DNA of 64,000 nt from JADGQN01 sp035315185 (lineage in GTDB: Bacteria; Desulfobacterota; Syntrophorhabdia; Syntrophorhabdales; WCHB1-27): positions 25,586 to 89,585 of the forward strand of contig DATFYE010000194.1 in NCBI GenBank assembly GCA_035315185.1. The letters run 5' to 3'. Below are positions 7,735 through 18,500 of the stretch, one piece after another. Each line of letters opens with the position of its first letter. Positions within the stretch are counted from its first letter, which is position 1. The translations under genes were made by a program, and so were the position numbers. The notes beneath the pieces were generated by a model. The model did no database searches and was not told the origin of the DNA. It saw only the letters and a list, made by a program, of their open reading frames with translations.

Positions 7735-8553
7735 TCAGATGTAGGAATGGAGTCCTCCGATGAAAAGGTTGACGCCGAGGAAAGTCACGACCACGGATAT
7801 GAAACCGAGTATCATCAGGTATGCGGTCTTTCTGCCGCGCCATCCCATGGTAAACCTGTTGTGAATCATGATGGCGTAAACGATCCAGGTGATAAGCGAC
7901 CAGGTTTCTTTTGGATCCCAGTTCCAGGAGGAACCCCAGGCGGATTGAGCCCAGATAGAGCCGGTAATAATACCGATGGTGAGAAAGGGAAAGCCATAGG
8001 ACATGCACCTGTAGTTTACCCGGTCAAGGGTTTCGAGTGAAGGGAAGCTTCCGAAAATAGCGTGGAGCCTCTTCTTCTTGATGTCGCGCTCTGCGAGGAT
8101 ATAGATGATCGAAACGAGACAGCCCACGAGAAAAATCGCGTCACCGATAAATGCAAGGCCCGTGTGGATGGGAAGCCAGTAGCTCTGCAGAACGGGCGGC
8201 AGGGGCTTTATGGGAGAGGGCAGGGTGAGTGCCCAGATGACCATGATCGATACGACGGGAAGTACGATGCTTCCGAGACCTGGAATCCTGTACGTCTTCC
8301 TCAAATAGAGAAAGAAGACCGCGGTACAAAGCGCAAAAAAGGAAAGAGATTCATGCAGGTTTGTTATCGGAGTGTATCCCGCTTCAATGTACCTGTAAAG
8401 CGTGGCTACAAGGTGCACAAGACAGGCTGATACCAGCACATACGAGCCAATTTTCTCGATGATTTCCTTTTTGCGGGTGAGATAGACGAGATAAAAGAGC
8501 GTTGCGATGAGATAGAGAACGACCGGTATGAAAAAGGCGGTTTGACTGTTCAT
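7735..8553 (-). CDS. ccsB: Cytochrome c biogenesis protein CcsA/CcsB-like (haem-handling WWD protein)
   Basis: This integral membrane protein of about 272 residues has roughly eight hydrophobic segments and the tryptophan-rich haem loop WGSSWNWDPKETWSLITW near residues 205-225. The periplasmic histidines expected of CcsA-type proteins are visible (AYTPITNLHES region and IHTGLAFIGD). With a ResB/Ccs1 partner the family moves haem out and attaches it to apocytochrome c (system II); no partner is in view. I use the ATG at 8553 (MNSQTAFFIPV); a TTG at 8580 would add nine residues right after the acyP stop. Placement just before hemA and hemC suggests haem synthesis and cytochrome assembly are co-expressed. 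Confidence 0.88.
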   Translation of the reverse strand: MNSQTAFFIPVVLYLIATLFYLVYLTRKKEIIEKIGSYVLVSACLVHLVATLYRYIEAGYTPITNLHESLSFFALCTAVFFLYLRKTYRIPGLGSIVLPVVSIMVIWALTLPSPIKPLPPVLQSYWLPIHTGLAFIGDAIFLVGCLVSIIYILAERDIKKKRLHAIFGSFPSLETLDRVNYRCMSYGFPFLTIGIITGSIWAQSAWGSSWNWDPKETWSLITWIVYAIMIHNRFTMGWRGRKTAYLMILGFISVVVTFLGVNLFIGGLHSYI

Positions 8554-8580
8554 ACGCGGAAGATGTGCCTGGAGAAACAA

Positions 8581-8856
8581 TCAGTAAACGATGCGGAAGT
8601 CTTTGAGTTCACCGGTATAGTCCTTCCAAACGAGGTCGACGTGCTTGACAATTGCTCCCCCGGGGCCGCGCTTGCACCATTCGACAAGTTTCTCGATCTC
8701 CTCTTCGGCCCCTTCACAGAGAATCTCCACCCGTCCGTCTCTGAGATTTCTAACGATGCCGGTGAGGCCAAGTTCGTCCGCTTTTCTCGTGGTGTTGTAA
8801 CGAAAGAACACGCCCTGGACGAGACCGTTGACCAGTATCTCCGCCCTTCTCATCAT
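8581..8856 (-). CDS. acyP: Acylphosphatase
   Basis: The 91-residue protein has the acylphosphatase fold, with the phosphate loop GLVQGVFFR (catalytic Arg19) and the catalytic asparagine at Asn37 in GIVRNLRDGRVEI. It hydrolyses carboxyl-phosphate bonds such as acetyl phosphate or 1,3-bisphosphoglycerate in the cytoplasm. It is the first gene of the acyP-ccsB-hemA-hemC group and is divergent from the large activase gene, with an 84-bp AT-rich gap that must hold both promoters. Confidence 0.92.
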   Translation of the reverse strand: MMRRAEILVNGLVQGVFFRYNTTRKADELGLTGIVRNLRDGRVEILCEGAEEEIEKLVEWCKRGPGGAIVKHVDLVWKDYTGELKDFRIVY

Positions 8857-8940
8857 TGACTTTTGTGAGCTGAGTGAATATCCTATACATATTTATCATA
8901 AGCGTGGCCCAAAATCAACGTGCTTGCGGGGGTAAAGTGG

Positions 8941-11900
8941 ATGTTCAGGATTGGCCTTGATATTGGTTCGGTAAGTGTGGACGTGGCAGTAGTCGATGAT
9001 AAGGGGCACGTCGCAGAAGAAAGGTATATCCGCCACAAAGGGCAACCGATAAAGGCTGCAGGGGATGTCCTTGAGGAACTCACGGCCAAATACGGTAAAG
9101 ACATTGAGTTTGTAGCGACCACCGGAGTCGGAGCCAAGACCTTTGCCGAACTCGTTGGCGCCGCATTCACCAATGAGATCATAGCGCTCACCAAGGCTTT
9201 CCAAAAGCTCTATCCGCACGTTGGAAGCGTGATCGACCTTGGCGGAGAGGACTCGAAGTTCATCCTCTTTGAAAGAGACAAGCAGCATGGGACCCTTAAG
9301 ATCAAAGATTTTTCCATGAACACGTTGTGTGCAGCGGGTACTGGGTCATTTCTTGACCAGCAAGCCTCGCGCCTCGGCTTCTCCATCGAAGAGTTCGGTG
9401 ACGTGGCCCTCAAATCAAAGAACACTCCGCGCCTCGCCGGACGGTGCACGGTTTTCGCAAAATCGGATATGATTCACCTGCAGCAGATGGCCACGCCCGA
9501 TTACGAGCTGGTGGCCGGTCTCTGTTATGCCCTGGCGAGAAACTTCAAGAGCAACATAGCCAAGGGAAAGGAGATAGCGAAACCGCTGGCTTTCGTGGGA
9601 GGCGTGGCCGCCAATGCAGGCATGCGCAAAGCTATCCAGGAAGTCTTCTCCCTCGAAGAGAGTCAGTTTATTGTGCCTGAGCGCTTCACATCCATGGGGG
9701 CACTCGGCGCGATCTATGCTGCCCTGGATGAGCCGGGGATCAGGAAGCAGTACCAGGGCGTAGAGAACCTGGGCAGGTATCTGGCTCAAGAGGAACAGGC
9801 CGATGCTTACGAGCGGCTTAACCTGTCGGAGAAAAACAGGGAGATCAGTTACCATGTCAAGAAGCCGACTGAAAAGGTTAAGGTCTATTTCGGTGTGGAC
9901 GTGGGATCGATCAGCACCAACCTTGTTGCCATCGACGAGCAGAGGAATGTGCTGGCAAAAAGATACCTGATGACCGGTGGGAGGCCGCTTGAGGCCGTGA
10001 AACGGGGGCTGGCGGAGATAGGAGACGAAATTGGCGACTGTGTGGAGGTGGTGGGAGTCGGGACAACCGGGTCAGGGCGCTATCTCACTGCCGATTTCAT
10101 TGGCGCTGACATTGTCAGGAATGAGATCACGGCCCAGGCTGTGGCCGCCATCTCGATCGATCCCACGGTCGATACCATATTTGAGATCGGCGGACAGGAT
10201 TCAAAGTATATCAGCATAGACGATGGTGTGATTGTAGATTTCGAGATGAACAAGGCTTGCGCAGCCGGCACAGGCTCGTTTCTGGAAGAACAGGCGGAGC
10301 GGCTCGGCGTCTCCATCAAGGAGGAATTCGAGGGCCTGGCCCTCAAATCAAGAACACCTATCAAAATGGGCGAGCGCTGCACCGTATTTATCGAGTCGGA
10401 CGTCATCCACCACCAGCAGGCCGGGGCCGACATAGAGGATATCGCAGGAGGGCTGTGCTATTCCATAGTCCTGAACTACCTGAACAAGGTGGTCGGTGAC
10501 CGGAGAGTTGGAAACAATATCTTCTTCCAGGGAGGGACAGCCTTTAATAAAGGCGTTGTCGCTGCGTTCGAAAAGGTGGTTGAGAAACCGATCACCGTGC
10601 CTTCGCACCATGACGTCACGGGAGCCATCGGGGTCGCCATTCTTGCGATGAAGGAAAGAACTTGGGAAAAGAGCGGTTTCAAGGGCTTTGACCTGAGCAA
10701 GCGCCAGTATGCGGTAGATACGTTCGAATGCAAAGGTTGTGAAAATCTTTGTGAGATCAAGAAGGTAACCTGCGAGGGAGAGACGCCTCTTTACTACGGG
10801 AGCAGGTGTGAAAAGTATGACGTTGTGAGAAAGGTGCAGAAAAGGGCCGTCACAGACCTGTTTAAGATGAGGGAAGAATTCCTTTACAAAGATTACGCGC
10901 CGACCGTCCGAGGTTCGGGCGAGCCCATCGGCATCCCGAGAATTCTCAACATGCATGAACTTCTGCCTTTCTGGAAGGTCTTCCTGAGCGAGCTCGGCTT
11001 TTCTGTTGTGATTTCAGACGCTACCAACAAGAAGGTGGTGAAAGAGGGTGTAGAGAATATCATTGTTGAATCATGTTTTCCGATCAAACTCGCCCATGGC
11101 CATATCCTCAATCTCGTCGCAAAAGGCGTAAAAAGGATATTCATACCGAGCGTCATTGACCTAAAGAAGCCGTCTCAGGGGGTAGAGACCAACTTTGCCT
11201 GCCCGTATGCACAGTCTTTGCCGTACACGGTAAAGGCGTCGATCGACTTCGAGGCGATGGGCGCAAAGCTCGAATCTCCCATTATATGGTTTGGACAGGG
11301 GCAGGAGATTACCCTTAAGAATCTGATCTCATTCGGCAAGTCCCTCGGAAAATCCAAAAAAGAGGTGGGCCGGGCATTCCATATTGCCAATTCCGTGCAG
11401 GATCTGTTTTACGGTGAATGCCTTCGTGCAGGTACCGACTTCCTCTCGCAGATAAAGGGCGACGAAAAGGTGATGGTAGTCATTGGAAGGCCGTACAACG
11501 CCATGGATCCCGGGGCAAACCTGAATATACACAAAAAACTCCTCGACCTCGGCGTCCCGGCGATACCCCTGGATATGCTGCCTCTGGCCAGTGTACCGGA
11601 CGACGAGGATCTTAAGGAGATGTATTGGGGTTACGGACAGAAGATACTCAGGGCAGCAAAAATAGTTCGTTCTGACCCCAATCTCTTTGCCATATACATA
11701 ACCAACTTCGGATGCGGTCCCGACTCCTTTATCACGCATTTCTTCAAGAAGATCATGGAGGGCAAGCCTTTCCTGCAATTGGAGATCGATGAACATAGCG
11801 GCGACGCCGGTGCTATCACGCGACTGGAGGCTTTCTTCGACAGCATCAAGAACGCCCGGCAGGAAGTGGCAGCTAAGGAAAAGGCAGCGCCGGTCTTCTA

Positions 11901-13104
11901 CGTGAGTAAGAAGGCGCGCAAAATTTTTGTGCCGTACATGTCAGACCATTCATTGCCGTTTGTGAGTGCTTTTCGGGCATCAGGGGCTGAGGCCGAAGTG
12001 ATGGAAGAGTCTGACGAAGCGACTGTGCAGCTGGGACGTAAGCTCACCATCGGTAAAGAGTGCTATCCCTGTATTCTGACCACGGGCGATATGCTTAAGA
12101 CGGCGAGGAAAGAAGGGTTTGAGCCGGATGCCAGCGCCTTCTTCATGCCCTCAGGCAGGGGTCCTTGCCGCTTCGGGCAGTACCATCGTCTCCACAGGAT
12201 GGTGCTCGACGAGCAGGGTTATGCCAACGTACCCATCTATGCCCCTAACCAGGATGAAAAACTTTACCAGGAGCTCAATATTGTTGGCGGCAAGTTCTCC
12301 AGGCTCGGCTGGAGGGCAATCGTCTCAACCGACCTTCTGGTGAAGATGCTGCATGGCGTAAGACCGTATGAGGAAGTGCCCGGGCAGACGGAACAGGTGT
12401 ATAAGGAGATGCTTTCTACAATCTGCAAAGCGATCGAAAACGGCAATAACGGCGTCTTGGAGGCTTTGGAGCATGCGGTGAAACGCTTTCTTTCAATCCC
12501 GAAGAAAAATACGGAGAAACCGATCGTGGGCATCGTCGGGGAGATTTACATCAGATCAAACCGGTTCAGTAACGACGACCTGATCAAGAAAGTGGAGGAG
12601 TTCGGCGGAGAGGCCTGGCTCGCCCCGATCACTGAATGGATAAACTACGTGAACTACATGGGGAAGAAAAGGAGTGCCCAAAAAAGAAGCTTGTCAGACC
12701 TGCTGACCATGGTGTTGACCGACCACATCCAGAGGAAAGACGAGCACCAGATGGAAGAGATTTTCTCCGAATATCTCCGGTACGGACGCGAGCCGAAGGT
12801 CAAACAGGTGATTCATGATGCGAGCCCTTATATTGACGAAAGCTTCGAAGGAGAAGCCATACTGAGCGTGGGCAAGAGCATCGATTTTATACGTAAGGGA
12901 GCTTCGGGCATCATCAATGCCATGCCGTTCACCTGTATGCCAGGTACGATTTCGAGCGCGGTCATGAAATTGATACAGAACAAGTATGGCGTGCCTGTTC
13001 TCAACATAGCCTATGACGGACAAGGATTGACCAACATCACGACCAGATTGGAAGCCTTCATGCACCAGGTTAAGGAGCATTCCAAGGAGCCGCGCTCCGG
13101 GTGA
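8941..13104 (+). CDS. Large fused 2-hydroxyacyl-CoA dehydratase activase (two BadF/BcrA-type ATPase domains plus DUF2229-like C-terminus)
   Basis: The protein is about 1387 residues. Two ASKHA ATPase domains of the BadF/BadG/BcrA/BcrD type occupy about 1-290 and 315-600 (FRIGLDIGSVSVDVAVVDD and VYFGVDVGSISTNLVAIDE). Each keeps both cysteines that coordinate the bridging [4Fe-4S] cluster: CAAGTGSF with GRCTVF (about 130 and 168), and CAAGTGSF with GERCTVF (about 440 and 480). The rest has the DUF2229/HgdB-like region with further cysteines (FACPYAQ, GKECYPC, GRGPC, FTCMPG). Family members use ATP to drive electrons into radical dehydratases or benzoyl-CoA reductase. Here activase and a dehydratase-like module are one chain without nearby acyl-CoA genes, so the substrate is unknown. 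The ATG at 8941 follows GGGGG by about 8 nt; an upstream start at 8920 is less likely. Confidence 0.88.
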   Translation: MFRIGLDIGSVSVDVAVVDDKGHVAEERYIRHKGQPIKAAGDVLEELTAKYGKDIEFVATTGVGAKTFAELVGAAFTNEIIALTKAFQKLYPHVGSVIDLGGEDSKFILFERDKQHGTLKIKDFSMNTLCAAGTGSFLDQQASRLGFSIEEFGDVALKSKNTPRLAGRCTVFAKSDMIHLQQMATPDYELVAGLCYALARNFKSNIAKGKEIAKPLAFVGGVAANAGMRKAIQEVFSLEESQFIVPERFTSMGALGAIYAALDEPGIRKQYQGVENLGRYLAQEEQADAYERLNLSEKNREISYHVKKPTEKVKVYFGVDVGSISTNLVAIDEQRNVLAKRYLMTGGRPLEAVKRGLAEIGDEIGDCVEVVGVGTTGSGRYLTADFIGADIVRNEITAQAVAAISIDPTVDTIFEIGGQDSKYISIDDGVIVDFEMNKACAAGTGSFLEEQAERLGVSIKEEFEGLALKSRTPIKMGERCTVFIESDVIHHQQAGADIEDIAGGLCYSIVLNYLNKVVGDRRVGNNIFFQGGTAFNKGVVAAFEKVVEKPITVPSHHDVTGAIGVAILAMKERTWEKSGFKGFDLSKRQYAVDTFECKGCENLCEIKKVTCEGETPLYYGSRCEKYDVVRKVQKRAVTDLFKMREEFLYKDYAPTVRGSGEPIGIPRILNMHELLPFWKVFLSELGFSVVISDATNKKVVKEGVENIIVESCFPIKLAHGHILNLVAKGVKRIFIPSVIDLKKPSQGVETNFACPYAQSLPYTVKASIDFEAMGAKLESPIIWFGQGQEITLKNLISFGKSLGKSKKEVGRAFHIANSVQDLFYGECLRAGTDFLSQIKGDEKVMVVIGRPYNAMDPGANLNIHKKLLDLGVPAIPLDMLPLASVPDDEDLKEMYWGYGQKILRAAKIVRSDPNLFAIYITNFGCGPDSFITHFFKKIMEGKPFLQLEIDEHSGDAGAITRLEAFFDSIKNARQEVAAKEKAAPVFYVSKKARKIFVPYMSDHSLPFVSAFRASGAEAEVMEESDEATVQLGRKLTIGKECYPCILTTGDMLKTARKEGFEPDASAFFMPSGRGPCRFGQYHRLHRMVLDEQGYANVPIYAPNQDEKLYQELNIVGGKFSRLGWRAIVSTDLLVKMLHGVRPYEEVPGQTEQVYKEMLSTICKAIENGNNGVLEALEHAVKRFLSIPKKNTEKPIVGIVGEIYIRSNRFSNDDLIKKVEEFGGEAWLAPITEWINYVNYMGKKRSAQKRSLSDLLTMVLTDHIQRKDEHQMEEIFSEYLRYGREPKVKQVIHDASPYIDESFEGEAILSVGKSIDFIRKGASGIINAMPFTCMPGTISSAVMKLIQNKYGVPVLNIAYDGQGLTNITTRLEAFMHQVKEHSKEPRSG

Positions 13105-13158
13105 CCATGCGTTGCTTCAGAGCAACCAAATCGTCACACGCTCTTTTAAGTGCACCCC

Positions 13159-14463
13159 ATGGATAGTCTCAGTCTTTCCATCATATTGATCATAATTCTT
13201 ATATTCCTGAACGGCTTCTTTGCTGCCGGAGAGTTCGGCATAGTCTCCTCCCGAAAGAGCAAGATCAAAGATATGATCAAAGAGAAAAAGGATAAGAGGG
13301 CAGAAGTGCTCCTGCAGATGCGGGAGAATCCTGAGAAGTTTCTTCCGACCGTTCAGATTGGCGTTACAATCTGTGGCACGCTTGCATCTGCACTCGCGGG
13401 CGTGCTCTCTGTCCACTTCTTGAACCCGGTGATCAGAGAGCTCCCTTATATCGGTCGGTTTTCGGAGAGCGTTTCGCTCGCCGCCGTCGTTCTTTGTCTA
13501 ACGTTTCTGCTCCTCGTAGTGGGCGAGCTTGTTCCAAAGCATATAGGCATCAACTACCGGGAACGGGTGGCCATCGGCGTTGTACCCATGTTCGAGTTTC
13601 TTTCGAAGGCGCTCTTCTTCCCCATCCGCCTGCTCAACATATCCACCGCGGCTGTGATGAGGCTCCTTCACCTCAAGCGCCTGGATGAAGTCATTACAGA
13701 AGACGAGATCAAGCTCTTACTCGAGGAGGGCAGGACAAAAGGTGTTTTCGGTAAAACGGAAGAGGAGCTGATCCATAGCGTCTTCGACTTTGTTGATAGA
13801 TCCGTGAAAGAGATCATGGTATCGAGACCAAATATTTACGCCATTGATATGGATAAGAGCAAGGAAGAAGTACTCAAGTATGTTGTTGAAAATGAGTTCT
13901 CACGCTATCCGGCCTACAGAGACCACCTGGATAATATCCAGGGTATTGTCTACCACAAAGATATCGCCAAGTTCATCTGGTCAAACGCACCCTTCGACCT
14001 GGAGAAAGCGCTCAGAAGGCCTTACTTCGTGCCTGATACGATGAAGGTCAGCGCCTTGTTGAAAGACATGCAGAGGAGGCGGGTGCATCTGGCCGTGGTT
14101 ATCGACGAGTATGGAACGACGGTAGGTATTGTCTCGCTCGAGGACATCATGGAGGAGATTTTTGGCGAGATTATGGACGAAACAGATACTGATGTCCGCA
14201 TCGAGAGACTCGCCAATGGCTCTATGATCATCGACGCCTCATACAACATCAGGGATTTAAATAATATCCTCAACCTGGAGCTGCCTGAGTCGGCCGACTA
14301 CGAAACGCTCGGTGGTTTTGTGCTTTCGCGGTTGCAAGGGATCGCGCGGGGAGGAGAGATGATTTATCACGATGATTACCGCCTCACCGTGGTGGGCATT
14401 CACGGCCAGAGGATAGCAAAGATCAAGCTCGAGAAAGTGACGACAGGCAAGAGCAAAGGTTAG
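13159..14463 (+). CDS. CNNM/CorC-family membrane protein with CBS pair (hemolysin-like)
   Basis: The protein has about 434 residues. An N-terminal DUF21/CNNM transmembrane domain (about 1-190, including FLNGFFAAGEFGIVSSRKSK) is followed by two CBS domains (about 205-330: VSRPNIYAID, FSRYPAYRDHLDNIQGIVY, VVIDEYGTTVGIVSLEDIM) and a C-terminal CorC/HlyC domain. The EDIMEEIFGEIMDETD acidic stretch between them is typical. The family is linked to magnesium/cobalt efflux or to membrane homeostasis; the older name hemolysin is not informative. The ATG at 13159 is preferred over a GTG nine bases earlier because the hydrophobic segment then starts at once, though neither has a good ribosome site. Confidence 0.88.
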   Translation: MDSLSLSIILIIILIFLNGFFAAGEFGIVSSRKSKIKDMIKEKKDKRAEVLLQMRENPEKFLPTVQIGVTICGTLASALAGVLSVHFLNPVIRELPYIGRFSESVSLAAVVLCLTFLLLVVGELVPKHIGINYRERVAIGVVPMFEFLSKALFFPIRLLNISTAAVMRLLHLKRLDEVITEDEIKLLLEEGRTKGVFGKTEEELIHSVFDFVDRSVKEIMVSRPNIYAIDMDKSKEEVLKYVVENEFSRYPAYRDHLDNIQGIVYHKDIAKFIWSNAPFDLEKALRRPYFVPDTMKVSALLKDMQRRRVHLAVVIDEYGTTVGIVSLEDIMEEIFGEIMDETDTDVRIERLANGSMIIDASYNIRDLNNILNLELPESADYETLGGFVLSRLQGIARGGEMIYHDDYRLTVVGIHGQRIAKIKLEKVTTGKSKG

Positions 14464-14470
14464 ATAGGAC

Positions 14471-14586
14471 GTTCAATTGGTTTAATTGGTTTCATTCGTT
14501 AGCAGGAGATAACCATTCTTGCAGTTTGTTTCATTCAAATGGCTCGAAACCAATGTAACTAATGAAACTAATTCAACCGATTCAAC
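14471..14586. repeat. Inverted repeat with 9-nt tandem arms (TTGGTT family), copy 1
   Basis: The left arm runs GTTCAATTG, GTTTAATTG, GTTTCATTC, GTT. The right arm runs AACCAATGT, AACTAATGA, AACTAATTC, AACCGATTC, AAC. The 9-nt phase is constant and the arms are complementary, so RNA from either direction can fold. It lies between the convergent CNNM and accA genes. Confidence 0.75.
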
Positions 14587-14595
14587 TATTCTTCC

Positions 14596-15552
14596 TTACC
14601 TTTCTTCAAACACGCCCATTTTCCTGAATTTGTCGTACCGTTTTTCTCTCAAGACTTCGGGCGGTATCTCAAGAAGTTCTTTCAGGTGTTTCGCCAGAAG
14701 TGTCCTGGTATTTGCAAACGTCTCGTCCCAGGAGCGGTGGGCTCCGCCGAAGGGCTCCGGGACGATCGCATCGATTACTTTCAATTTGATCAGTTCCTGA
14801 GCCGTAGGTTTGAGTGCATCGGCTGCGAGCGCTCCTTTTGATCCATCTCGCCAGAGTATCGCTGCGCAGCCTTCGGGGGATATGACCGAGTAGGTGGCAT
14901 TCTCCAGCATCAGAATCCGGTCCCCGACACCAATGGCTAATGCTCCTCCGCTCCCTCCTTCTCCTATAATGATCACGACAACAGGTACTGTGAGGGTGAA
15001 CATCAGATAGATCGACGAAGCTATCGTTTCCGCCTGACCTCTCTCTTCGGCGCCTACACCGGGGAATGCACCCGGGGTGTCGATGAGGGAGATGAGCGGC
15101 TTTTTCCATCTCTGAGCAAGCTCCATCAGCCTCGTCGCCTTGCGGTACCCTTCAGGATTCGCCATGCCAAAATTGCGGTCGGCCATGCCTCTGACGTCTT
15201 TGCCTTTCTGATGACCGAGAACGATAATGTTGATGTCATTGAAGCGCGCCGGTCCTCCCACTATCGCTGGATCATCCTTGAACTTTCTGTCGCCGTGAAG
15301 CTCCACAAAGTCGGTGCAGAGATTACTGATGTAGTCGAGGGTGTGCGGCCGATTCAGGTGGCGGGACAGCTGAGAGCGCTGCCAGTTATTCATATTTCCG
15401 TATATTTCTCGTTCGATCTTGGGCAGTTTTTTCTCGAGGGAAGCGAGCTCCTTAGCGTAATGGGGATCAGACACATCATGGAACCTTCGTATTTCTTCTA
15501 TCCTCTTCTCCACTGGCTCCAACTGTCTTTCGAAGTCGAGATAGTATCTCAC
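14596..15552 (-). CDS. accA: Acetyl-CoA carboxylase carboxyltransferase subunit alpha
   Basis: AccA, with AccD, moves the carboxyl group from biotin to acetyl-CoA to form malonyl-CoA, the committed step of fatty acid synthesis. The 318-residue product has the usual length and the expected blocks LNRPHTLDYI, FVELHGDRKFKDDPAI, IDTPGAFPGVGAEERGQ and IGEGGSGGALAIGVGD (oxyanion and CoA-binding glycines). Translation starts at a GTG that overlaps the dnaE stop (GTGA), so it is coupled to dnaE. accD is not in the window. Confidence 0.96.
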   Translation of the reverse strand: MRYYLDFERQLEPVEKRIEEIRRFHDVSDPHYAKELASLEKKLPKIEREIYGNMNNWQRSQLSRHLNRPHTLDYISNLCTDFVELHGDRKFKDDPAIVGGPARFNDINIIVLGHQKGKDVRGMADRNFGMANPEGYRKATRLMELAQRWKKPLISLIDTPGAFPGVGAEERGQAETIASSIYLMFTLTVPVVVIIIGEGGSGGALAIGVGDRILMLENATYSVISPEGCAAILWRDGSKGALAADALKPTAQELIKLKVIDAIVPEPFGGAHRSWDETFANTRTLLAKHLKELLEIPPEVLREKRYDKFRKMGVFEER

Positions 15553-18500
15553 CCCATCACCTCTACAGCGACCCCCTGTTTGAACTGCTTGGTTAAGACG
15601 TCGAGCCTTGACGCATCAATCCTCAGCTCTGCAAGAGAAAGCGGCTGCCTTTCTCCGCCCATGTTAAACTCGAGCAACACCTTGGAATCGCCTTTGATGC
15701 TGTGGAGAACATCCTTCAATTTTTTGAGCTCCTGCCTTTTGAAGAACTGACAGTTGATCATTACCTTGACTGTTTTACGCATCTCACTCAGGTTGTCCTT
15801 GAAGAGTGTAATCTGCTTTGCGCGAATCTTTGTTGTGCCATCCTCGAGCTTTTCCACAGACCCGGAGACCACCAGAGGCTCTTCGCCCTTAAGCAGAAGG
15901 ATATGCTTTGACAGAAGATCCGGAAAAATGATCGCCTCGACAATACCCTTCGTGTCCTCCAGCATGATGGAGGCCATCCGGTCGCCTCTCTTTGTGGTGA
16001 TCTCTCTGTAACCATTGACGATGCCGACAATCGTCACGTCTTCGCTGAGGTCCAATTCCTTGATGGTTGCAGAGTCATGCTGCGTAATGCGGCGAATCTC
16101 TTCTGACAGAGAAGTGAGGGGATGCTGGCTGAAATAGAAGCCCAGAGCCTCCTTCTCTCCCCGAAGTATCTCCTCGTAGGGAAGTTCTTCCTGTGCAGGT
16201 AAGGTTTCCTGCACTTCAACACCGGTACCTGAGCCGAACATATCCATCTGGCGGTCGTTGCCCCCGTTCTTTCGCTGCAGTCGGTCCCACCTGTCTCTCA
16301 CCATGGCAAAGAGATGCGCACGGTTAAGGCCCATGCTGTCGAAGCAGCCGGCTTTGATGAGGCTCTCGACAACTTTCTTATTCACTTTCCTCGAATCGAC
16401 AAGGCTGCAAAAATGGAGAAAGGAGGTAAAAGGACCTGACTCCCGCCTCACGTTCAAGATGCTGTCGAGTGCTGCGTCGCCGACGTTCTTGACACCCGAA
16501 AGGCCGAACCGGATCTTGTCATCGACTATGGTGAATGGTCTATCGCTTTCGTTCACATCGGGAGGCAGGATGGTGGCGCCACTCTCCCTGCATTCTGCGA
16601 CGTAGCGTATCAAACTATCCGTATCGTTCACTTCGTTCGTGAGTATCGCAGCCATGAAGGGAAGATAATGGTGAGCTTTGAGAAACGCCGTTTGATAAGC
16701 AACCAGCGCGTACGCCGCGCTATGAGATTTGTTGAAGCCGTACTGGCCAAACCGGAGGATAACATCATATATTCTTACCGCGACATCCGGTCTTACGCTG
16801 TTCGCAGCGCTGCCCTGAACGAATTGTTCACGGTAACTCTCCAGCTGCTCAGGAACCTTCTTGCTTATAGCCTTCCTCAAAGCATCGGCTTCGCTCTGGG
16901 AAAAACCTGCCAGGCGCGATGCTATCTTCATGATCTGTTCCTGGTAAACGATCACGCCATAGGTGTCTCTAAGCACTTCTTCGAGCAGCCCCGTCTCGTA
17001 CTTGATGAGGCTGGGATTATTTTTCCTTCTGATAAACTCCTCCATCATACCGCTTGTCAGAGGGCCCGGCCGGTAGAGGGCGATGAGGGCTATGATGTCC
17101 TCGAATTTGGATGGCTTGAGCTTGGTGAGAAGGTCTCGCATCCCCCTGCTTTCAAGCTGAAATATGCCGGACGCGTTACCGGAGGAGAGAAGCTCATAGG
17201 TCTTGATATCATCCAGCGGGATGTTGTTGATGTCTACGGAAAGTCCCTGGGCCTTCAGCGTTTTGATGACATTGTCTATTATGGTGAGGGTTTTCAGGCC
17301 GAGCAGATCGAACTTTATCAGGCCTATCTTCTCAATCGACTTCATCGGATACTGAGTAACGGTCTCACCCTTGGTCCCGCGATGGAGGGGTAAGTGCTCG
17401 ACCAGGGGCTTGTTCGATATCACGATCCCGGCAGCATGCGTGGATGCATGGCGGGCAAGCCCCTCCAGGACCATGGCGTTGTCGATAAGCTCCGTGACCG
17501 ACGCATCCTTTTCGTACATCTCCCTCAGTCGGGGTTCGTCACGCAGGGCCTGCTCTATACTCATGTCCAGGGCCGCGGGAATCAGCTTTGCTATCCTGTC
17601 AACGTCCGCGTAGGGAAACCCGAGAGCCCGTCCCACATCCCTGACAGCCGCTCGCGACTTCATGGTACCGAATGTAATGATCTGGGCGACATTCTCCTTG
17701 CCGTACCGTTCGGTCACGTACTGGATGACCCGCTCCCTTCCTTCTATGCAGAAGTCCACGTCAATATCGGGCATGCTGATACGTTCGGGATTGAGAAATC
17801 TTTCAAATATCAGGTCATACTTGATCGGATCGATGTTGGTGATGTCGAGGCAGTACGCGACAAGGCTTCCCGCTGCCGAGCCTCTGCCGGGTCCAACCGG
17901 GATGTCCTGGGACTTTGCGAACCCGATGAAGTCAGAAACTATGAGGAAATAGCCTGCGAACCCCGTTTCCTTGATGACTTTTAGTTCGTAGTTGAGTCTA
18001 TCCTTATACTTTTGCCGAAGGTCATCGGGGAATTGTGCGTAGGTCGTGGCAATGTGGCTGATCTTCTTTTCAAACCCCTTCAAACAGAGATCTTCAAAAT
18101 AGCCGCCGAGGCTTTGATTCGACGGCAGTTTGAAATCAGGAAAGTGGTACATGCCAGAATCGATCTTTACATTGCACATCTCAGCGATCCGCAAGGTATT
18201 GGTGAGCGCCTCGGGACAGTGAGAAAAGGAGCGGTCCATCTCCTCACCCGATTTGAAATAGAACTGATCACCGGAAAAACTGAGCCGGTCTTTGTCGGTC
18301 AGCGTCTTGCCCGTCTGGATGCAGAGAAGCAGCTCGTGCGCCTTTGCTTCCTCCTTCCTGAGATAATGGCAATCATTGGTCGCAACCAGAGGCACGTTGT
18401 ATTGCTTCGAAAGCCTGAGAAGTCCTTCGTTCACCTTTTTCTGTTCCTCTACTCCATTGTCCTGTAGCTCGAAGTAAAGGCGGTTACCGAAGATAGACAT

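Noticed and set aside
14471..14586. Possible CRISPR array at the 9-nt tandem repeats
   Set aside because: Units are 9 nt without spacers, arms are inverted, and no cas genes are present.
16668..17393. 241-codon plus-strand frame opposite dnaE
   Set aside because: It is a shadow of the conserved polymerase coding strand.
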